From NCBI GenBank assembly GCA_040954595.2, contig CM082584.2, forward strand, positions 2,604,001 through 2,668,000: 64,000 nt of DNA. Direction: 5' to 3'. The position numbers were made by a program, and so were the translations under genes. The notes below the pieces were generated by a model. The model searched no databases. It worked only from the letters and a program-made list of their open reading frames with translations, and had not been told where the DNA came from. The DNA comes from Balanoglossus misakiensis (Eukaryota; Hemichordata). Positions 57,591 through 64,000 of this stretch are shown one piece after another (the first letter of the stretch is position 1; every line of letters starts with the position of its first letter).

Positions 57591-58319
57591 CTATGTTGCT
57601 ATGTGCTATGTTGGCTTGGGCCCGCTATTGCTGCTTGCAGCTATATTCTTCTACTTCTTCTTCTTCTTGTGTCATTTTTTTGTCCAGCTAGATCTTGAAA
57701 ACGGCTGAACCTACAAATCTCACATTTGGCACAATGGTGCAGGCCAATGAGAGCTAGTGCAGTACCCTTGTGAATGTTAAATTAGTCACGTGACCTGATG
57801 ACCATATATGGGCAAAGTTTTCAAATCGACCTAATTTGCATATGAATGGAGATATCAAAATTCTTTTAGCAACTTTTGCGGACCATGTGGCCAGGGTTCT
57901 ACATGCCAAATGTCAAGGCCATTGGCCATTCCAATTTTGAGAAGAAGATTTTTAAGTATTATTTTTCATATTTTTTACCAAGCCATGGGCCTATACTTTC
58001 CATAGTAAAGCCATGACCACATATTATTTTGGATAAATATGCATACATATCTCAAAATCTGTCAGGCCAATCTTCTTCAACTTTGGTATGCAGCTAGCCT
58101 AGCATTTGTCAATAATTTTAAGCGAAAAAAAATAGTATGAAAAATCGACCGATTTTTTTATATTAATTTTTTTATTAAATAATACCTTTACTTATACCTC
58201 TATGGATAAGCTATGTCCATGTCTTATTGTGGAATTCTGGTCTGTGCAATAGTCCTGTACAGTGACTGTCTATTGGTCGGTGAGCACAATGGCACCAAAA
58301 TAAAAGGCACAATTTTAGG

Positions 58320-59170
58320 CTCACCTGTAACACCTGCTTAACTCATTAATTATGTGCATACCTAATTCTGGGCTAAATAAGAGGGCTAGAGGTTTCGTTC
58401 TTGTGGGACATGGACCAGTATAGGGTCAAAATTTCTTGCCCAAATTTTGGGTGACCTCAGGTGACCTTTGACCTACTTTCCTATATCTTGGCATCCAGAG
58501 CAGGTACAGACTTGGCGTTTGGAGGGTTGGGACTAAAATTGAAAAGGCAACACTGGGGGTCACCTGTGACACCTGCTTAACTCATTAATTATGTGCATAC
58601 CTAATTCCGGGTTAACTAAGAGGGCTAGAGGTTTCGTTCTTGTGGGACATGGACCAGTATAGGGTCAAAATTTCTTGCCCAAATTTTGGGTGACCTCAGG
58701 TGACCTTTGACCTACTTTCCTATATCTCCGCATCCAGAGCAGGTACAGACTTGGCGTTTGGAGGGTTGGGACTAAAATTGAAAAGCCAAAATTGGGGTCA
58801 CCTGTGACACCTGCTTATCTCATTAATTATGTGCATACCTAATTCCAGGCTAAGCAATAGGGCTAGAGGTTTGATTTATGCTGACCATGGACCAGTATGG
58901 GGTCAAAATTTTTTGCCCAAATTTTGGGTGACCTCAGGTGACCTTTGACCTACTTTACCATATCTCGGCATCCACAGCAGATACAGCCTTGGCATTTGGA
59001 GGGATGGAACTCCTGATGGAGCCTTACACTTTATCTCATTAATTATGCGCATACCTAATTGTAGGCGAACCAATAGGGCTAGAGATTTTGTTCTTGTGGG
59101 ACACGGACCAGTATGGGGGTCAAAATTTCTTGCCCAAATTTCGGGTGACCTCTTATGACCTTTGACCTTC
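58320..59170 (+). repeat. 238-bp tandem units, second block
   Basis: Three full units and a shortened one, with anchors at 58462, 58701, 58939 and 59156. Same internal landmarks as the first block. Confidence 0.9.
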
Positions 59171-59999
59171 GGCTTAAGCTTGGGCCCGTCATCGCTGCTT
59201 GCAGCTATATTTAGGGCCCAAGCGCATACCAGCGCTTGGGCCCTATTGGTTTCGTTGGGGTTTTTCAGTCTTTCTTTCTTTCCTTCTTTATTCTTGGTTC
59301 CATTTTTCGGCCACCTAAATCTCAAAAACTGCAGCACCAACCAGGCTGAAACTTGGTAGGCAGATACGGGCCAATGAGTAGATGTGCAGTGGCTCGTGAA
59401 TATTTAATTAGTCACGTGACCTGGCGGCCATATTGGATTTTCTGAAAAAATGCAAATCTCAGATCTCAGAAACTACAAGTCAGATTGACTTCAAATTTGG
59501 TGTGCAGCTAGTATACCTTATGCCCATCATTTTTGTAATTGGATATTATGCTGTCAATGTTGCAGTTTTTTTGCTACAGTTGTTTTTCTGAAATCTGGTC
59601 AAATATTCAAAAATCTTCTTCTCCAGAACCGGCGATAACCGAGTCACGCCATTTGGGGTATGTGGTCACCTAACTGATGTCTATCAAGTTTGCGAAGATA
59701 ATTGTGATTGGTCGAAGATTATGGCGGCCATATTGGATTTTCAAAAAACCATAGTAAAACTTCAAAAATCTTCTTCTCCAGAACGGGCGATAACCGAGTC
59801 ACAAGATTTGGTGTGTGTGGTCATTAAACAGATGTCTATCAAGTTTGCGAAGGGGAATGTGATTGGTCGAAGATTATGGCGGCCATATTGGATTTTGTGA
59901 AAATCGATTAAAAAGTAAAAATTCCCTTTCTAGCCTAAACATTGATAGCACAGAAATTCTTTTTATGGATATGAATCATCATATGACAAGAATTAGCTA

Positions 60000-60600
60000 T
60001 AAATATTTTGGTAATTTTGGCAATGACCTTTGACCTACTTTTGATGCATCATTTTTCTGCATATCTAATTCCAGGCTAACCAATAGGGCTATAAGTTTGG
60101 TTTTTGAGGTATTTGGATTTGTATGTGATCAAAAATTTTTGCAACTTTTCATGACCCCTTTGACCTCTGCTGACCTCATTAAATATGCATATACCTAATT
60201 ACAGATGAACCAATAGACCTAGAGGTTTTGTTTTTGTTATACATGGACCAGTATGGGGTCAAAATATTTTGCCCAAATGTTGGGTGACCTCGGGTGACCT
60301 TTGACCTACTTTTGCATATCTCGACATCCACAGCAGATACAGCCTTGGCGTTTGGAGGTATGGGGCCATAATGAAAAGCCAAAGTTTTGGGTCACCTGTG
60401 ACACCTGCTTAACTCATTATTTATGTGCATACCTAATTCTGGGCTAACCAAAAGGGCTAGAGGTCTGGTTTTTGTTGGACATGGACCACTATGGGTCAAA
60501 ATTTTCTGCCCAAATTGTGGGTGACCTCTGGGTGACCTTTGACCTACTTAACACTATTTCAGCACCAAACATGCATTATGTTTCTACTCATTAATTATGT
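60000..60600 (+). repeat. Tandem units, third block
   Basis: Diverged units with anchors at 60024, 60295 and 60533. Includes a partial unit with TGACCCCTTTGACCTC in place of the perfect motif. Confidence 0.8.
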
Positions 60601-61399
60601 GCATATCTAATAATCAGATCAGATAATAGAGCTTGGGCCCGGACAATGCTGCTTGCAGCTTTAATCTTTCTTTCTTTTTTCTTGTGTCAATTTCTTCGGC
60701 CAACGAGATCTCTGAAACTACTGCAGGTACACTTCTCAAACTTGCTACAGTGGTCAAGGTCAATGAGTAGATGTGCAGTGACTTGTGAATAATTAATTAG
60801 TCACGTGACCTGGCGGCCATATTGGATTTTCTGAAAAAATTCAAATCTCAGATCTCAGAAACTACAAGTCAGATCGACTTCAAATTTGGCATGCAGGTAG
60901 ACTACCTTCTACCCATCATTTTTGTAATTGGAAATTTTGCTGTCAATGTTGCAGTTTTTTTGCTACAATTTTTTTTCTGAAATCTGGCTTAAATTTCAAA
61001 AATCTTCTTCTCCAGAACCAGTGATAACCGAGACACGGGGTTTGGGGTATGTGGTCACCTAACTGATGTCTATCAAGTTTGCGAAGATCATTGTGATTGG
61101 TCGAAGATTATGGCGGCCATATTGGATTTTAGAAAAACCATAGTTAAACTCCAAAAATCTTCTTCTCCAGAACGGGCGATGACTGAGTCGCAAGATTCGG
61201 GGAGTATGGTCACTACACTGATGTCTATCAAGTTTGCAAAGAGCATTGTGATTGGTCGAAGATTATGGCGGCCATATTGGATTTTGTAAAAAGCAGTGAA
61301 AAATTGAAATTCCTTTTTCTAGTCTAAAAATTGATAGCATACAAATTCTTTTCATGGATATCAATCGGCATGTGACTAAAATATGTTACAATTTTTCGG

Positions 61400-61980
61400 C
61401 GATTTTTCACATGACCTTTGACCTACTTATCACGCGTTAGTATTTCTGCATATTCTAATTCCAGGCTAACCTGTAGGGCTAGACGTTTGGTTTTTGATGA
61501 ATGTGGATTAGTGTGTGATCAAATTATTTTGCTACTTTTCATGACCCCTTTGACCTCTGCTGACCTCATTAATTATGTGCATAGCTAATTACAGGCGAAC
61601 CAATAGAGCTAGAGGTTTGGTTTTTGTTGGACACAGACCAGTATGAGATCAAACTTTTTTGCCCAAATGTTGCGTGACCTCTGGTGACCTTTGACCTACT
61701 TTCGCATATCTCAGCATCCAGAGCAGATACAGCCATGGCATTTGGTAGGATGGGACCAAAATGTAAAGCCACATTTTTGAGTCACCTGTGACACCTGCTG
61801 ACCTCATTAAATATGCACATACCTAATTACAGGCGAACCAATAGAGCTAGAGTTTTGTTTTTTGTTGGACATGGACCAGTGTGGGATCAAAATTTTTTGC
61901 CCAAATGTTGCGTGACCTCTGGTGACCTTTGACCTACTTCACCCTATTTCAGCAGCAAAAATACACACATCCTTGTTATG
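61400..61980 (+). repeat. Tandem units, fourth block
   Basis: Anchors at 61412, 61685 and 61923, again with one TGACCCCTTTGACCTC variant between the first two. Confidence 0.8.
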
Positions 61981-62749
61981 TCATCAGATAATACATACGA
62001 TAGAAAATTCTGTTTTTTCTCATTCATACTGTGCATATATAATTCAAGATCAGCGCTTGGGCCCGACAATGCTGCTTGCAGCTTTAATTTTTTATTATTA
62101 TTATTATTATTATTATTCTTCCCACTCTTAAAAACAGCCGCTATTCGAAGACTGTTGCACCCAATGACTTGAAATTTGGCTCATAGGTAAAACTCAAAGC
62201 AAGTAATTTTCTGATCATGTAACTATGGCAACAGGTCACATGACCTGGCAGCCATCTTGGATTGAAAGTTTAAAATTGATCTCATTTGCATAAAAAATGA
62301 CGAATCAAAATTCTTTGAACAAACTTTGTGGACCATATGGCCAGGGTCCTATATGCAAAATTTCAATGTTCAAGTCTTTGCCGATTTTGAGGAGATGATT
62401 TTTAAAGCATTATTTTTCATATTTTTCAAGACCATTGGACCCAGCCTTAGGCCTATACTTTCCATAGTTAAGCTATGGCCACCTAGGATCTTAGATTTAT
62501 GCCCAATATCTCAACATCCGCTGGGCTGATCAGCTTCAAATTTATTGTGCAGCTAGCCTACCTTCCAACAATCAGTTCCAACTGGAAAAAATAATATGAA
62601 AAATCGACCGATTTTTTTATATTAATTTTTTTATGAAATCTATACCTATACGTATTCCACTATAGTTAAGCTATGGCCAAGTCGTTTTGTAGAATTCTGG
62701 TTGGTGCAATAGTCCTATCGGCCAGTGTGCAGCATAGGACCACAAGAAG

Positions 62750-63510
62750 CCAAATTAATTCAAGGGTCACCTGTGACACCTGCCTAACTCATTAATTATG
62801 TGCATACCTAATTCGAGGCAAACCAATAGGGCTACAGGTCTGGTGTTTGTTAGACATGGACCAGTATGGGGTCAAATTATCCCCCAAAATTTGGGGTGAC
62901 CTTGAGTGACCTTTGACCTTCTTCCGCATATCTCGGCATCCAGAGCAGGTACAGCTTAGGTGTTTGGGTGGATGGTACCAAAATAAGAAGCCAAATTCAA
63001 GGGTCACCTGTGACACCTGCCTAACTCATTAATTATGTGCATACCTAATTCCAGGCAAACCAATAGGGCTACAGGTCTGATTTTTGTTGGACATGAACCA
63101 GTATGGGGTCAAATTATCCCCCAAAATTTGGGGTGACCTTGGGTGACCTTTGACCTACTTCCTCATATCTCGGCATTTACAGCAGGTACAGCTTAGGTGT
63201 TTGGGTGGATGGTACCAAAATAAGAAGCCAAAATTTAGGGTCACCTGTGACACCTGCCTAACTCATTAATTATGTGCATACCTAATTCTAGGCGAACCAA
63301 GGGGGCTACAGGTCTGGTGTTTGTTGGATATGTACCACTATGGGGTCAAATGTTTTTGCCCACATTTTGGGTGACCTTGGGTGACCTTTGACCTACTTCC
63401 ACATATCTCAGCATCTAGAGCAGGTACAGCTTAGGTGTTGACCAACTTTCCCACATCCTCCACCCTGACTAATTAAATATGCACATATCTATCTCCAGGC
63501 GAACCAATAG
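62750..63510 (+). repeat. 238-bp tandem units, fifth block
   Basis: Three units with anchors at 62907, 63144 and 63382 (237 and 238 bp apart). These share the variant TTGGGGTGACCTTG and GTTTGGGTGGATGGTACC. Confidence 0.9.
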
Positions 63511-63622
63511 GGCTAGCAGTGTCTCGAAACCCGCTTATTGCTGTTCACAGCTATATTTCAGATTTAGAACTGTACTGCCAACACAAGATCTTAATCATGT
63601 TTGTAAATGCCATGTGTTTCAG

Positions 63623-63814
63623 CCCAAGAGCTTATATCCCTGATCGAAAATGAGTTGAAACTTTCCAACTATGAAACAACGTGGCTGGAAGCAAAAAGAG
63701 CATGTGAGCAGGACAGTGGGCATCTGTTGAGGTTTTACGACCAAGAGACCATGAATATAGTTGTCAGCTTTATAGCGTTATTGGTTTGGCGAGGTGATGT
63801 CCTACCACATTCCG
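63623..63814 (+). CDS. Single exon, possibly C-type-lectin-like
   Basis: After acceptor TTTCAG, the frame reads AQELISLIENELKLSNYETT, WLEAKRACEQDSGHLLRFYD and IVVSFIALLVW up to a plausible donor (CCG|GTAAAG). TWxEAxxxCxxxxGHLL is like the first half of a C-type lectin domain, but the WIGL-type motif is not clear. The gene would continue beyond the window edge. It could also be an unrelated extracellular domain. Confidence 0.4.
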
Positions 63815-64000
63815 GTAAAGAGTAATAGAGTACCCAACTTTGTCATTACTGCTTGTTCATACGAACGATGTCTTCTCACTCAGAAGTATAATTGTTGTAA
63901 TAATCAACATGACTTTTAAAGTAAACAAATCTACATGTATTACTCAACGTTCAACATGCTTTTCCTCTTTGCAATGGTTTACAGAATTCGTTTGGATCGA
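63815..64000. other. Window end, intron-like
   Basis: AT-rich sequence after the donor. An acceptor (GGTTTACAG) is visible at about 63977-63985, followed by AATTCGTTTGGATCGA, perhaps the next exon. Confidence 0.3.

Larger units (their letters stand above)
56823..63394 (-). promoter_or_regulatory. 17 perfect DR1 nuclear-receptor-type motifs
   Basis: AGGTCAAAGGTCA (read on the minus strand) begins at plus positions 56823, 57061, 57299, 57538, 58462, 58701, 58939, 59156, 60024, 60295, 60533, 61412, 61685, 61923, 62907, 63144 and 63382. Two AGGTCA half-sites spaced by one base (DR1) are the consensus bound by RXR, HNF4, PPAR/RXR and COUP-TF. In several units a third AGGTCA lies four bases further (DR4 spacing). 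Binding or enhancer activity is untested. Confidence 0.6.
55830..63532 (+). mobile_element. Nested head-to-tail repeat complex with inverted outer ends
   Basis: The outer ends are GGGTTTCGAGAC (55830-55841) and GTCTCGAAACCC (63521-63532). Inside, about five sub-elements run head to tail: roughly 55859-57647, 57648-59210, 59213-60665, 60666-62090 and 62091-63520. The first four end with GGGCCCG…GCTGCTTGCAGC then TATATT or TTTAATT; the last has a degenerate form. Two start with a GGGCCCAAGC…GCTTGGGCCC hairpin, and all then carry a pyrimidine tract and a shared 5' region. Tandem ~238-bp units fill the 3' parts. No protein is encoded. Subterminal inverted repeats, central tandem units and a 3' hairpin recall Helitron-related HINE/DINE elements, but this assignment is tentative. 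Confidence 0.6.

Overview
This is invertebrate animal DNA, not microbial. Coding exons are short, bounded by GT/AG splice sites and spread over long AT-rich introns, and most of the sequence is transposon debris. An ankyrin–Roc–COR–Death gene, LINE elements carrying a 2A-like peptide, and abundant TTAA-flanked and foldback elements fit an invertebrate deuterostome such as a cephalochordate, hemichordate or echinoderm. The species cannot be fixed from the sequence alone.

Layout. (1) 39-1840, + strand: five or six exons of a protein resembling a Kolobok-type DDE transposase, entered without its 5' end. (2) About 7.9-32.6 kb, - strand: one large ROCO-type gene. From 5' (high coordinates) to 3' it has an array of about 20 ankyrin exons (32.6-16.9 kb), three Roc/linker exons (16.6-15.4 kb), a COR exon (13.6 kb), and a last exon with the rest of COR and a Death domain (9.2-7.9 kb). 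The domain order resembles the C-terminal half of DAPK1. An in-frame TGA separates COR from Death, and no Walker A (P-loop) exon is found, so the gene is damaged, misassembled or unusual. (3) Its introns carry two LINEs (9.6-12.8 kb, and 21.3-26.9 kb inserted in the ankyrin array) and several short inverted-repeat elements. (4) 34-42 kb has no convincing gene apart from a possible 10-codon first exon; it holds several foldback elements and a LINE 3' fragment. (5) 42.4-53.5 kb holds three copies of one LINE family on the - strand. One copy lies inside a 5.9-kb candidate CACTA-like element whose ends are loaded with GGATTC/GAATCC motifs. (6) 54.4-55.2 kb is a 146-bp satellite. (7) 55.8-63.5 kb is a nested head-to-tail repeat complex. 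Its ~238-bp internal units each carry a perfect DR1 nuclear-receptor motif. (8) 63.6-63.8 kb: one + strand exon, possibly lectin-like.

Main points of interest: 17 identical same-strand DR1 motifs spread by a repeat; a candidate CACTA element defined by matching termini, 3-bp duplication and subterminal motif arrays; the readthrough-or-pseudogene question at the COR/Death junction; a LINE whose 2A-like motif lost its final proline through what looks like one missing base; and several unrelated TTAA-flanked families beside a Kolobok-like gene. No rRNA, confident tRNA or CRISPR array was seen. Clade and family names rest on motifs read by eye, without alignments.
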